Shown here: positions 20,801 to 31,988 of the stretch, one piece after another
Numbering within the stretch: the first letter of the stretch is position 1
Layout: every line of letters begins with the position of its first letter
Source: Pyropia haitanensis
Taxonomy: Eukaryota; Rhodophyta; Bangiophyceae; Bangiales; Bangiaceae
Direction of reading: 5' to 3'
Assembly: GCA_008729055.1 (NCBI GenBank)
Contig: SDUX01000008.1
Span: 3,373,756 to 3,437,755, forward strand
Length of the DNA stretch: 64,000 bases
Program-made: the position numbers and the translations under genes
Notes under the pieces: generated by a model
Seen by the model: the letters and a program-made list of their open reading frames with translations, nothing else
Database searches by the model: none
What the model was told of the DNA's origin: nothing

Positions 20801-21902
20801 TGGGCTCGGGATGGTCCTAACCTGCAACAGTGCCTGTCGGCGGGGTTTGGTCCCGATTGGCGTCAATCGTGACCCAATGTGCGCGTGCCCGATCCAAACT
20901 GCCACGCGCCTGTGGCAGGGTCGACACCTCGGTATTCAATCAAACCAAATCAAGGTTGGATTGGTATTCAATTCAATGAACATGGCAAGAGGGAAGGTCG
21001 AACTCGACCCGAAACGTGGCTCATCGTGGCGGACTTCCTGCGCAGGTCTGCAGTCGAGGCTGTGTTGCGGGCGTGCCTCGTAACGGACGCGTCTGCTCTA
21101 TACCCCCACCGACGACCGCCTTCGTCGCCGACGCCTTTCCATGTGGCGCTGCGCGGTGGCGGTCGCGGTCGCCGTCCACGAGATGGTCAACATTGGGCAT
21201 ACTCCCGAACCGGGTCAGGCATGGTGACTGCGACAGAAGGCAGAGGACGAAGGACACAGTGAAGCGCCTCACTCAGCGTGCGGTGGAGATGGGGTCTGCG
21301 ACGATAACGGGCAGCGCGCGAACCTACCGAGCCGTTCGGGGTCTCATGTGGCATCCCACCGGCGGCTTCCCGCCAAGCAGTAGACGCAGCACCTCGCTCT
21401 TGGCGAGGCAAGTGGCGGGGCCATCAGTTTATGGGAAAAATTGGCGGGAGCACACTGGACAGTCCGCCAGCCCTTGTCGTAAGAATAGTTGAAGTATTGC
21501 AGCTCCTCAAATTTTGTCCTATCGAGACAACGACCAGAACAAACCGTAGGGGACCAATGAGATGCCGCAGATGATGAGTCTTTGACCAATAGCTGCTCTG
21601 CATGAGCGGCCATTGTTGCGCAAACAGTACGACTTGAGGTTTTATCGAGATTTCTGAGCTCATCAACAAGGGAACGGGCACCAGGTCCGACAAGGGCAGC
21701 CGGTCTCAGCAGAAACGCTTGAGATCGAGGAAGAACGAGGAAGACTGCTCCACAATACTCGAGGCAGCGGCCAATGGCGTGAGTCGGCGCCTGTACGCAA
21801 TCGGTGACGGAATCGGACACCGCGCGCGATCGTAACATGCAAGAGAATCGCCACCCCGGTCCCGTCGCCGCGGTCCCCCACTCCGCCCCCACCACCTATC
21901 TC
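20801..21902. other. Intergenic region of mixed composition
   Basis: Less GC-rich DNA between the inverted-repeat element and the 3' end of the SPL-motif gene. A 183-codon open frame exists on the - strand (21344-21895), but it lacks the third-base G/C pattern of real genes here and has no recognisable domain, so it is not called. AATCAAACCAAATCAAGGTT-type AT-rich sequence lies near 20937. Confidence 0.4.
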
Positions 21903-23894
21903 TCAGTGCAAGGGCAAGCCCGGGTACACAACCGCGCCAGCCGCCTGGCTAAGGGCTAAGCATGCGCCCACAAACGCAAGTGTCACTGCCGGGGGCACCG
22001 CCGCCCGCCGGCCGTCGCGGACGGGCGCGGGTCCGTCTTCAGCAGCGTCAGCCGCGGCCGGCTCGTCTGTCCCCGTCGACGTGGCCGTCCCCGCCGTTCC
22101 CGTCAGCGCGGCCGTTATAAACGACGGCAGGGCTGCGGGCGCCGCAACCACCGGCGCGCCGGTAGACCGCTTGGACCGCGCCTCCCGCGAGGCCGCCGAC
22201 CGCCCCGCGCCCTCCAGTTCCGTGCTCGACACGCTAACAGGAAAGGGCGACGTCACCTGGTCCGCCACCATGGTCAGGGGAGACCGCGCCGGCGGTGCAG
22301 TGAGCAGCTCCTTGACCTCGTCAGGCGTCGAAAGAGGCGGCGACGCGGGCAAAAGAGTCGTGGTCACCACACCCAGGCGCCGTGGCGCCACCTCCACAGC
22401 CTCCTTCACCTTGTCATGGGCGGCCAGCCGGCCGGCCGCATCGGTCAGTGGGGAGGCGGCAAGCGGAGGGCGGAGAAGAGTCGCCACTGGCGGCGGCACC
22501 TCCATCGCCGCCTTGCCCGTCGGAGCCAGTTCGGCCGAACTCGCCAGCACGGAAGCGGCCGCCTCGAGCGGCGAATCTCCAAGTGGCCGCGTGATAAGCG
22601 CAGCTTTGGGGTCGTCGAAAGCCTCAGAAGACGCCGACGGCTTGGATGACGCCTCCTCAGCTCCCTCGGCGGACTCTTCCGCCTCTTCAGCTCCCTCGGC
22701 GGACTCTTCCGCCTCCTCTGAACCCTCGTCGCCGGCGGCGGCCGCGGCCGACGCGGTCGCATGCGCCGCGTCTTCGACAAGCCGGCGCGCCATCTGCTGG
22801 AGCGGGCTGTCCGCAGGTGGGGCGTCAAGGAGTTCCGCCAGGGGTGGCGGAACCTCCATCGCTGCCCGGCCACTCGGGTCAAGCCGAGCCGCCCGTGCCA
22901 ACATGTTAGCAGACGCCTCGAGGGGCGTCGCCGCCGCGGGCGGAGCTTTGTTCCAATCCACGTACGCCTCTGGAGGATACAAAGGCTCAGACGGGGGCGC
23001 TTCAGGTTCGGGCGGGATCAGGCTGGCCGCCATCGCCTCTAACGGCGAGTCTGGCGACGGCGGCGCGTCCAGGAGCGCGGCCAGCCGCGGCGGCTCCTCC
23101 ATCGCAGCCTTGCCGGTCGGCGCAAGCCGCGCCGACCGCGCCAACACGGCTGCGGCAGACTCTAGGGGAGAACTACCGACAGGGACTGACAGGTACTCGC
23201 CCAGAGTCTTGGGCTCGGCCTCCTCGGCAGGCGGAGCGGCAGACGGCGGAGTCGGCGGCGGTGGGGTGTAGGTTTCGCTTGAGCCTAGCCGGCTGGCCGC
23301 CTCCTCCACAGGGGAATCACGCGACGCCGAAGCCGTCCAGCGGGCAGCCACATGGCGGCTGAGGCTGGCCTGCCGGCGGGCCCACTCGCCGCTGCCGGCC
23401 GGATAGGCCGCCGTCACCACCGTCGACGCCGCCGCCGCCGCGGGTCGCGACTGCGCGGTCACCCACGCGAGGACCGCCGCGCTTGGGCCCACGTCCACGA
23501 CCGCCGCCGCCGTTGGCGCGGGGGGCGATTCGGGCGCTGGCAGCTCCTCGGCGGCAGCGGCAACGTCCACTTTCCCGCGCGAGCGGCGAAGGACGGCGGC
23601 GACGTGGTGGGTAGACGGATCTACCCCGCCCGCCACGCGCAGGGCTGCGGCCGCCCACGCAACCGCCGCCGCCGATGGGGCGCCACGCGACGCGGTCATC
23701 CGCGGGCGCGACGGGTGGGCGGCTGCGGTGGGTCTGGCAGCGGCCGCGCCATGGCCGGGCGTGAACGACGAGCTTTTGGTCGTGGGGGGGACGGCGGCGT
23801 CGGCGGCTGCGCCACGCAGCCGGCGGGCCGACAGCGGCGGTGCCACAAAGGCCAACGACGAGGACGTCGCCATGATGTGGTCGGGTGTTGTCAC
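21903..23894 (-). CDS. SPL-motif repeat protein, probably plastid-targeted
   Basis: A 663-residue intronless protein of unrecognised family. The N-terminus (MATSSSLAFVAPPLSARRLRG from the second Met, codon at 23873) resembles a red-algal or plant plastid transit peptide, with an early Phe and then Ala/Ser/Arg. The body carries repeated units. Three long ones begin at residues 242, 323 and 441 and read (S/T)PLExxAxxLAxxAxLxP(T/S)G(K/R)AAME, then a Pro-Pro-LAxLL linker, each followed by a second SPLxxxAxRL about 40 residues on. Counting both forms there are eight SPL/SPV-type motifs (194, 242, 283, 323, 363, 441, 481, 538). An acidic Glu/Ser-rich linker (389-415) contains three tandem EEAEESAEGA-like units. 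The C-terminus has one predicted membrane span (about 634-656, VTLAFVGACLALSQAAGAVVY). This suggests a thylakoid- or envelope-anchored scaffold with repeated short helices. That role is inference. Confidence 0.85.
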   Translation of the reverse strand: MTTPDHIMATSSSLAFVAPPLSARRLRGAAADAAVPPTTKSSSFTPGHGAAAARPTAAAHPSRPRMTASRGAPSAAAVAWAAAALRVAGGVDPSTHHVAAVLRRSRGKVDVAAAAEELPAPESPPAPTAAAVVDVGPSAAVLAWVTAQSRPAAAAASTVVTAAYPAGSGEWARRQASLSRHVAARWTASASRDSPVEEAASRLGSSETYTPPPPTPPSAAPPAEEAEPKTLGEYLSVPVGSSPLESAAAVLARSARLAPTGKAAMEEPPRLAALLDAPPSPDSPLEAMAASLIPPEPEAPPSEPLYPPEAYVDWNKAPPAAATPLEASANMLARAARLDPSGRAAMEVPPPLAELLDAPPADSPLQQMARRLVEDAAHATASAAAAAGDEGSEEAEESAEGAEEAEESAEGAEEASSKPSASSEAFDDPKAALITRPLGDSPLEAAASVLASSAELAPTGKAAMEVPPPVATLLRPPLAASPLTDAAGRLAAHDKVKEAVEVAPRRLGVVTTTLLPASPPLSTPDEVKELLTAPPARSPLTMVADQVTSPFPVSVSSTELEGAGRSAASREARSKRSTGAPVVAAPAALPSFITAALTGTAGTATSTGTDEPAAADAAEDGPAPVRDGRRAAVPPAVTLAFVGACLALSQAAGAVVYPGLPLH

Positions 23895-26539
23895 GCGGGG
23901 GGATGGCCGGTGGTCGGGGGTGGGCGGGAGGGGGGGGGGGAAACGAGAAAAGTAAAGCAGGCCTGGGCGGGTGAAGGTGGGCGCGTCGCGTCAACCAAGC
24001 AGGGGTGACCCGAGTTGCTGCCGAGTGTAGGGGCGTGGGCGCGTTGCAGCTCTTATGCCGGGGGTTGCACAAGCCAGACCCGCGTGCGCCAACATTGTCT
24101 GCGCGAGCGCGCCTGTTAGCAGCCACCGAGCGCGGGAGGTTGCGCCTGTGCCGGGGGGGTCGGTTGCGCCTGTGCGGGAGGGTCTGTTACGCCTGTGCCG
24201 GGGAGGTCCATTGCGCTTGCGACGCGGGGGTGTGACCCACCCGGCGGAACCGCCGCCTGCGCCCGCCCCGCGGGCTGCGTACCCCCGGCCCCCACGGCAC
24301 GCCCAGTGAAAGGCGGACACCGGGGTTCAAATCGAATATAGCATGACAGCCAACACGTGCTACAATCGGACTCCTGCGCCACAGGGGGCAGCTCTCCCTG
24401 CGTCCGTGAATACAGGTGCGTTCTTTCCATGTCATTTTTCAACCCCTCAGGTGCGTCACAGAGGCACCTGGCCGCTGTGCTCCGACTCCTATGAGACACG
24501 TTGTCCGAAGCAGTGAATGCTCGCATACATTTCCATATAGACCGTGTATGGCCCTATTACTTCAAAGTATACCTTACTTCCCCTTGACACAGCGCTCTGG
24601 GCCCATGGATCCATCCGGAAACGCGTTGAACCCTGGTGTCCGTTCTCGGGCCGGCTGAAATGGGGGTGACGGGATTTGCATCCGAGTGAGCGCGACGCGG
24701 GAACCAAAACGTCCGGCGCGAACGCGACACCGTCGGGCGGGCCCCCCCCCGCACCTCTCTTCGCGTAGCGCGCCACCCGTGCAAAATGGCGTTCGAGCAG
24801 CCCCCCCCACACACAAGCGGCTGGCAGGTGTTACCCTCCACTTCCCCCCCCCCCCCGGTGGCGGTGCCTATGAGGGCAGCCACGGCGGGCCAGTCAGCGG
24901 CGGCCAACGTGGGTGACGATTGAGCGCCCGACAATCTCATTGCAGGGGCCTCGCATGCCATTGGATGCCATAGCCGCGCTGCGATTGGCGAGTGACGGGC
25001 GATCAAAGCGCACGCCAACGTGGCCCAGATCCGTGTCTCCCGGGGTTAACCACGGGCTGGGCAGCGCTGGGATGCGCGTTGAAGGGAGAGTGGGCAGGTC
25101 CGTTGTGCTCTCCGCACTGCGAGCTGGTGCGTGCGCAGATGGAGATTGAGGTTTGTTGCTCGAGCGGATCACGAGTGTTCTCTCTGATCTTTTGGATGTA
25201 CTCATTTCCCGGAGATAGAGAGTAGTTTACTTGAGTATTTGTCAATTTCAAAGTCCTTGTAGAGGGGACTCTCAGATACCCATGGAAGTAGCAGCGATAA
25301 GTATGGAGATCAGTGGCGACCTCATCGCTGCCCTCTCCTTGGCAAAACCTGCTAAAACTCTCATGATGAGCATTGATCGTCGTTGAGGGCTGGGGAAGGG
25401 ATCAGAGTCCACCGTGGCGGCAGTGCAGAGTCAGAAAGACGACTGGTTTGGGATGGTCGACCTGCTCGTCTTCATGCCACACTTGCTACACGGCGATGTC
25501 CCCTCAAGAGGCACCGCGTAGTCCGACCAAGCGTACCACTGACCTGCGGCGCACCCGCTACCCGCATCTGAAATCACGCCGGTTCACGGACACTATGGCG
25601 TGCCCGACGGTGCAAGATCTCGGCCGCGTGGGCACCCGCCGCCGCTGCAACGCGCGCTCACGAGGGGTCAAGACTGCGAGGCCCATTTTTTCTACCTTGA
25701 CGTTTTTTCCTGTGGGTCACCAGTGGCTCCCGGCCCATCCCCCCCCCTCGCGTGGCGCGCGGGGGCGGCCGACGCCGCGGCCCCGCGACGTGGCCTGCTG
25801 TCCACCCGCTGGCTAGCGCGCTGCCGCCGCGGCCAACCGCGACCGGCCGCTCGTGGCCTCGGGTCGGCAGACTGGCTGGCGGAGCGGTCGGCGACGCTGT
25901 GCGAACCGCCGGTGACCCCCCCCCCCCCCCCCTCCACCTCTCCCGGCCGCACTCCGCCACGCCGCGCGCAGGGAATGCGCGCACGCCACCCCGCCGGCAC
26001 AAGGCGGCGGCGCAAAGGTGTCCCCGCGCGTGGTGGGCGCCGCGCGTGCTGCCTGTGCTCACAGGGGCCGGGGCGAGGGGGGGGGTGGCGACTGGACGCC
26101 CCCGGCCCCATGCGCGCCGTCGGCCGGGTGCGCGCGCAGGCGCGCGGCCGGCGCTCGCCGGCACGCCCGTCTGCGGCGGCGCCCGTCGCCTCGCCCGCCC
26201 CCTCGACCCACTCCCACCTCCACACCCGTCTTCTTCCTCCGTGACGCGGCCGCCCGCACGGGCGGCCGCCCCCCCTGCCGTCGGCGCGTCGCCCCGGCGG
26301 GCGCGCCGGTTTGGGCCCCCAGACGGCGCCGGCCGCCGCCGCCGGCCCGCCGCGGCGCGGCCGGCGGCGGCTCGTCCCCCCCCCCACGCGCAGGTGGCTG
26401 CCGCGTCGGCCGCCCCCCGCCGCCGCGTCCCCTCCGCCGCTGCAGTCGCTGCCGCCGCTGCCACCACGGCGCCAGTGCCGTGGGCACGGCGGCGGGGTAA
26501 CGCGGCAGGGCGCCGCGCCCTCGTGGTCACCCGCGCGGC
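23895..26539. other. Long region upstream of the SPL-motif gene and GATA-B
   Basis: No supported gene. Composition alternates between GC-rich stretches and AT-richer blocks (24320-24660 and 25150-25400). It holds a 24-bp tandem repeat at 24138-24233. From about 25750 it becomes extremely GC-rich and leads into GATA-B. The open frames there on the - strand are antisense composition artefacts. Confidence 0.4.
24138..24233. repeat. 24-bp tandem repeat, about 4 copies
   Basis: Units based on GGTTGCGCCTGTGCCGGG plus GGGGTC start at 24138, 24162, 24186 and 24210. The last copy is the most diverged. Confidence 0.75.
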
Positions 26540-27510
26540 ATGAAGAGCCGCCCCGCGGCGGCCAAGGCGGCCAAGGCGACCGGTGGGAGGGGCGGGGGGG
26601 GCGGCGGCGGCTCGTCGGCGTCTGCGTCGGCCGCGGCAGCCGCCTCCCATGGCGGCGGTGGAGGCAGCGGCGGCGGCGGCGGCGGTGGCAGCGGTGGTGG
26701 CGGGGCCCCCCCCGCCCTCAAGTGTGTCCACTGTGGCGCGACGGCGACGCCGCTGTGGCGCACTGGCCCGGATGGGCCGCGCTCCCTGTGCAACGCGTGT
26801 GGGGTGCGGCTGCACAAGGGGAAGCTCGCGCTCAGGCGGGTGCCGCTGCCCGGGGGGGGCTCCCGCTACACAGCCGTCCGCGGGCCGGGCGCGAGCCTCG
26901 CCGCCACCGCCGCTGCCGCGGCGGCCACTGCTGCTGCTGCCGCTGCTGCCTCTGCTGCTGCTGCGGCCGCGTCGTCGTCGGGGGGGGGGGGGTGGCGGGG
27001 GGGAAGGGCGGGGACGAGGGGGGGGGGGGGCGCGTGGTGGCGGCGCGTCGTCATCGTCGTCTCGGGGGGGCGGGGGGGGCGGCGGAGGAAAGGCCGCCGC
27101 GGCCGCCGCGGCGAGCCGCCGTGGCCGCCGCCCGGCCGTGGCGGCGGTGACCGCGGCGGTGACCTCGGCGGCGACCTCGGCGGCGCGCCGCGCGGGCCGC
27201 CGCGCCGCGGTTGCCGGTGGGGGTGGCGGCGGGGAGCGGCGGCCGCTGGCCGCCGCGGTGGGGGTGCGCAAGCGCCGGGCGCTGCCGTTGCGTAGCCCCC
27301 CCCCGGCCGCCGGTGAGGGGAGTGACACGGCGCCGGCGCCGGCGCCGGCGCCGGCGCCGGGGTCGACGGCAGAGGCGGCGACGGCTGTGGGGGTGACGGC
27401 CGTGGCCGCTGTGCCGCCGCCGTTGGCGCTACCGGCGCGGTCACCGGGGGGAGCGCCGTCGCCGCCCGAGTCCCCGCCGCCGACGACGCCGCCGTCACCA
27501 CCTCCGCCGC

Positions 27511-27548
<38 letters not shown>

Positions 27549-29636
27549 CCGCCGCCAGTTGTGTCGACGCCGCTGCCCCTCCCCCCCTCCATTGCGTGGC
27601 TGTCACGCCCGCGGTGGGCCGCGGTAGGGGGCTGCTGGGCAAGCCCGCCCCCGACCCCCGTCCGTCGTGTCACCGTTACCCCCTCCCCTGCCGCCGTCCG
27701 CATCGGCAGCGGTGGCAGTGGCGGCGGTGGCTGCGGTGGGGCAGACGGCGGCAGCTGGGGTGGTGGCGGCGTGGGCGGATGCACCGGCGGTGGTGCCGGC
27801 CTGGGCGGCCGTCCCGCCCCGCTGCTGACGCGCGTCGGCTCGTTGCCGGCGCTGCACCCCCGAGGGGAGCGTGGCCGCGCGGGCTGGCGGGGGGGGCGGC
27901 GGACGCGGGGACGTCGCCCGCGGCCGCGGGGCTGGACGCGGCCTTTTTTGCGAGCCTCCGCCTCGCCGACGCACGTGTCGGCACCGAGGGGGGGGGGCGC
28001 CCGACAGCGGCGGTGACGGGGGTGGCGGCGGCGGTGGCAGCAGCAGCGGTGCCGGCGGCAGCAGCAGCGTTGGCGGTTCTGGCGGCGATGGTGACAGCGG
28101 CGGTAGTTGCGGTGGTGGTTGTGCTGGCGACGGCGGTGGCGCCGGCGGTGGCGCCGGCGGTGGCGCCGGCAGCGCCGGCGAGCGCCGCATGGCAGGCCCG
28201 TTTGCAGCGGCGGCGGCGGCGCAGGCGGCGGTGGCCGTGGCCACGGCGGACGCGGTCGAGGCATCAGCCGCCGCCGCTACGGCGCGGACGTCGGCCGCCG
28301 CGGACAGCCCGTCTGTCCTCCACATGCTCTGGCCAGCAATGGAGGACAGCCATCGGGCGGGCGTGGCGGCGGGCGTGGCGGCGGCCGAGCTGGCGTGGCT
28401 GGCTGCCGCACCGGCGGCAGCACCAGTGCTTTCGCGTGCGCCACCGCGGGGTTCGTCGCGGTCGCCGGCCTGCACGCCGGCGTCCATGCCAACAACACCA
28501 GACCATATTGACGAGGGTACGTCGTATGCGTGTCATCGAGGCGAGCATCAGTGGTGGAGGGGTGGCAGGGGGATGTGTTGTGGATGTCGTCACGGCGGCG
28601 CCGGCCTTGAGTTTCTACCCCGCAATGAGCGCCATGGCGCGTTGCTTGAGTGTCCACTCCCGCAGACTTTGGCTGTTGCGGGACGTCCGCCACGGATGCG
28701 GCTGTGTTGTTGTCTTGGTGATCAGGATGGGTCGACGTGGGGATTGCGTCAACTGACGTCCGTTCGTACTGTATCGTGATTGTGTTGGCCGATGATTTGG
28801 TTGCCCGTGGTTTGTCCGCTGGGGTGCTGGCATGTCCATCTGCCGGTCGTGTCGACCCCCCGCTCTCATTCTGTCTTTTTGGGAGTTCAGATGAGACCTT
28901 TTTCCTCGACTCGGCGGCAATGGACGGGAGCTTGTCTGCCGACGATACGTCATTCCTGGACCTGGCCAATGGCGGACATGGCGGCGGTGGCGACGGTGGC
29001 GGTGGGGAAGGTGCGGGTGTCACGCCAGACGAGGCCGGCCCTTCCCCGCCATCCTCTGTGTTTTGCGGTGGCAGCGGCTCTGGCGGGGGTGGGCGTGTCA
29101 CAACGGCGATGACAGCTGGGGAGCTCTTTCGGGCACTCCCCTTTCCCGACGCCGAGCCGCACGCGGCGGCGCGCGCGCGGCCGCCTGCACCGTTGGCACG
29201 CGGGAGCGTGGCCCCCCCACGTCCCGTGGGCCGCCGCCGGTCCGCCGCGGACGTGGCGGCGGCGGCCGCCGCGATGGCCGCGACGGGCGGCGGGGTGGCC
29301 ATGGCGGTGGACTGCGTGGCGGCCGCGACAGCGTCGACGCGGACGCTGCCGCCGCCGCCGCCGCCGCCGCCCGTGCCGGCGGGCGTGGCCGTGCCGGTGC
29401 CGGCGCCGCCGCGGCCACCGCCGCCGCCGCCGCCACCGCCGCTGCGACCGGCGGACGTGGCGGCCGCCAACGCCCGGGGCGGCGGCGGCGAGGGCGGCGC
29501 GGCAGCGTCGGCGGGCGGTGGTGGTGGCGGTGGCGGGCGGGGGGCGGGTCGCGCAGCTGGGAGCTGGGATGCCGCCGCCGCCGCGGCGGCGGGGACGACG
29601 GCAGGGTTGACGCTGCGGGTGGGGGCACTTGGGTAA
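26540..29636 (+). CDS. GATA-type zinc finger transcription factor B
   Basis: Paralogue of GATA-A. The finger lies at 26723-26800, C-X2-C-X18-C-X2-C ([13 protein letters not shown] then SLCNACG), followed by HKGKLALRR. Conserved downstream landmarks match GATA-A: GVRKRR (about 27263), [14 protein letters not shown] (about 27827), LDAAFFASL (about 27930), and PTTPDHIDE just before a predicted intron at 28517-28890 (donor g|GTACGT, acceptor TTCAG, phase 1). Exon 2 continues in frame with [13 protein letters not shown], an acidic block [10 protein letters not shown], and LFRALPF. The printed frame changes at G runs near 26980-27080, 27890 and 27990, each compatible with a missing G. The start ATG gives [16 protein letters not shown]. 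The acidic/hydrophobic exon-2 motif resembles a transactivation segment (inference). The C-terminus is shorter than in GATA-A. Confidence 0.8.
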
Positions 29637-29923
29637 AGGGCGTGTGCGTGGGACGGGCGGTGGCGGTGGCAGTTGTGGCGGGGGAGGATGGTGGTGGCGG
29701 TTGCGAGGGAGGGGGGTGGCGGGCGACGTGGTCTGGGTGGCCGGTCTTGAGAGGTGGATAGGTTACTGTGGGGGAGCGGTAGCTGATGTGCGTGGGGCGG
29801 CCGCGCTCGGCGTCTGTCGAGCGAGGCTGCTTTGCGCATGCTGGGTTGGTATTGCGGAAAGAGGTGTTGCGGCTCCCGACGCATTGGTTGGGGGTTGGCG
29901 CTGGCTGGGAGAGGGTGTGATGG

Positions 29924-30386
29924 GGTCTCAACCCGGAGGCCTCCCGCTGGGCCTACTTTGTCAGTGTCATGTGGATGTCGCTTGCCGCGGCCGAGGCGTT
30001 CATCCTCCTCATCGCGTCGGTGGTGCCGGTGCTGCTCGCTGGCCTGGGCGGCGCGGCGTTCACGTTTGGCTTTATGATGGTGGTGCAGGGCTAGTTCACG
30101 CGCGTCGCGAACATCGGGCCGCTCCGCTGGGCGCGGTGGCTCAGCCTCCACGGCTACGCGCTCGGTGGGTTTGTGGCCAACGAGCTTTCCGGTCGCACGT
30201 ATGCCACCGCGCCCGCCGCGTTCCCGCCGTTTCCAGAGGCCGTGGCCGGCGACACGGTCGTCGCGGCGCTCGAGCTCCCCAGCATCCACCGGGGTGTGTG
30301 TGTGTGGGTGTGTTGCTGGGCATGGCCGTGCGCTTTCGCGCCGCCGCGTGGGGGTGGATGGCCACGTTCCACACGGGCAGAAAATG
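29924..30386 (+). pseudogene. ABCG-family transporter C-terminal remnant
   Basis: Translation matches the end of ABC-2-type membrane domains of ABCG/WHITE half-transporters. The segment GLNPEASRWAYFVSVMWMSL is followed by hydrophobic spans (AAEAFILLIASVVPVLLAGL, then AAFTFGFMMVVQG). An in-frame TAG at 30092 interrupts where family members continue with a Phe-rich re-entrant segment. Reading past it gives FTRVANIGPLRWARWLSLHGYALGGFVANEL. A further frame change falls in a GT repeat (about 30293-30306), after which GVLLGMAVRFRAAAWGW resembles the last helix. Neither the nucleotide-binding domain nor an upstream coding exon is visible. Unlike the other frame breaks in the window, the stop is not at a G/C run, so this looks like genuine decay. 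Confidence 0.7.
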
Positions 30387-31169
30387 AGGGGCGCCGAGGG
30401 CGGGGTGAGGGAAGGAGCGGGACGGGAGGGGGATGCACGCCGGGGACGACGGCAATGCCTCAGAGCTACCGCGAAGGACGACGGTGTGGCATGCGGCGGT
30501 CGGGGCGTCCCGAGTGCTGGGAGGCTATGAAATGGAAGCGCGCGGCACCCCGACGAGGCTGACGCGGACACCGCCGCGTGCTGCGTGGCTCGCGCGACGT
30601 TCCCACCTTCTTGGTCTAGCGGCAGGGCCGGCGCGTCCTATTGCGGTGTCGCCTCTGCAAGCCCTGCCTTGGGGAATCACCGGCGGCCGGCGTCGGCCAC
30701 GGACGGCGTCGGCGTCGGCCGGCGCCGTGACGGGCGCGTATTGGGGAGCGCGGCGGGGGCGGTTGGACGACGAATGGGTAGGGTGGGGGCCAGCGAGGCG
30801 CCGCTGCTTGCCGTCAATGGACATTGACATTGCGTGCTATTGTTTTCTCCTTTGCTCTTGAGTGCACATCCTAGCACGCCCCCACCTCATGGCTGCGCCG
30901 CCCAGCAGAAGGGTCGACAAGACAATCCTGGTCACGAGTGCGGCCAACAACTCGTTGTATTTGTGATGCATCGGTTGTATTTACTTTGATTCTTGTTGTT
31001 CACGCGATCGTGGCGCGCGCCTTCTTGCTCGTCACCCACCGCGACGCAGCCGCTCGCGTGCCGACCGCGCTGGCGTCGAGGCCGCGGGCGTTGGCTCGCT
31101 CGCCGGCTAGCCGGCCGCTCTTCCACCCCCCCCCCCCCCCTCCGCCAACGTCTCCCCACCCCCACCGAG
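30387..31169. promoter_or_regulatory. Upstream region of the nucleoporin gene
   Basis: No gene seen. About 30940-31010 is AT-richer (TTGTATTTGTGATGC, then TTGTATTTACTTTGATTC). 31110-31168 is almost pure pyrimidine with a C run, probably the 5' leader ending at the ATG in the context gagATGG. Confidence 0.4.
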
Positions 31170-31949
31170 ATGGACGCCCTCGAAGAGCAACCCCCCGTCG
31201 ACACCGACACCTTCCGCTGCGTCACGCACGGCGCGTACGGCATCCACGCGGCCGTCGACACCGGCGGCGGCGCCCCCCCCCCACCCCGGGAAGCGACGAG
31301 CGGCGCGCCCGCCCCCCCACGGCGGGCGCCCTCGCCGCCGCGTCGGCCCGCACGGCCACCCTCTACGCCGCCCGCGGCTGCCGCGTCTACTGCGTGCCGC
31401 TCGCGGCGGTGCGGGCGGTCGCGGCGGCGCCGCGGCCGGCGGCGCCGCCGGAAGACGGCGACCCGCCGCCGCCGCGCCTCGCCGCGGCGGCCGTGCTGCC
31501 GCTCCCAGCCGCGGCGGTGGGGGTGTCGACGAGTGCGGGGGGGGGGCTCCTCGCGGCGGTGCTGGCCGACGGGGGGGTAGCGGTGTGGGACCTGACCGCG
31601 GGGGAGGGGGGGGGGGGGGGGGGGCGGCGGCACCGCCGCGGCTGCGGGGGCTCGCGCCCGCGCCGGTGGGGCGTGACCGCGTGACGGGGCTGGCGTGGGC
31701 GTCGGCGGCGGGCGCGGCCGAGGCGGCCGCCGTGGTCACCGCGGGCGGCTGGGTGGGCGTGATCCGCAACGTTCGACGGCGGCCGGCAGAGGTGGTGGTG
31801 GTCCATGAGGGGGGGGGGGGGGGGGCGGGGGGGGGGCGCCCATCGCCCGACCACGCCACCGCCATTGCGTGGTGGCCGGGCGCGCTCCGGCTGGCGGTTG
31901 CGTGCGTCGGCGGGGCGGTCGTGACGCTCGACGTGGCGGCCGAGGCGGT

Positions 31950-31988
<39 letters not shown>

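Noticed and set aside
21344..21895. 183-codon open frame on the - strand
   Set aside because: Third codon positions do not show the strong G/C bias of real genes here, no domain is recognised, and it abuts the 3' end of the SPL-motif gene.
28277..30571. 764-codon - strand open frame
   Set aside because: It is antisense to GATA-B exon 2 and the ABCG remnant, both supported by conserved motifs on the + strand.
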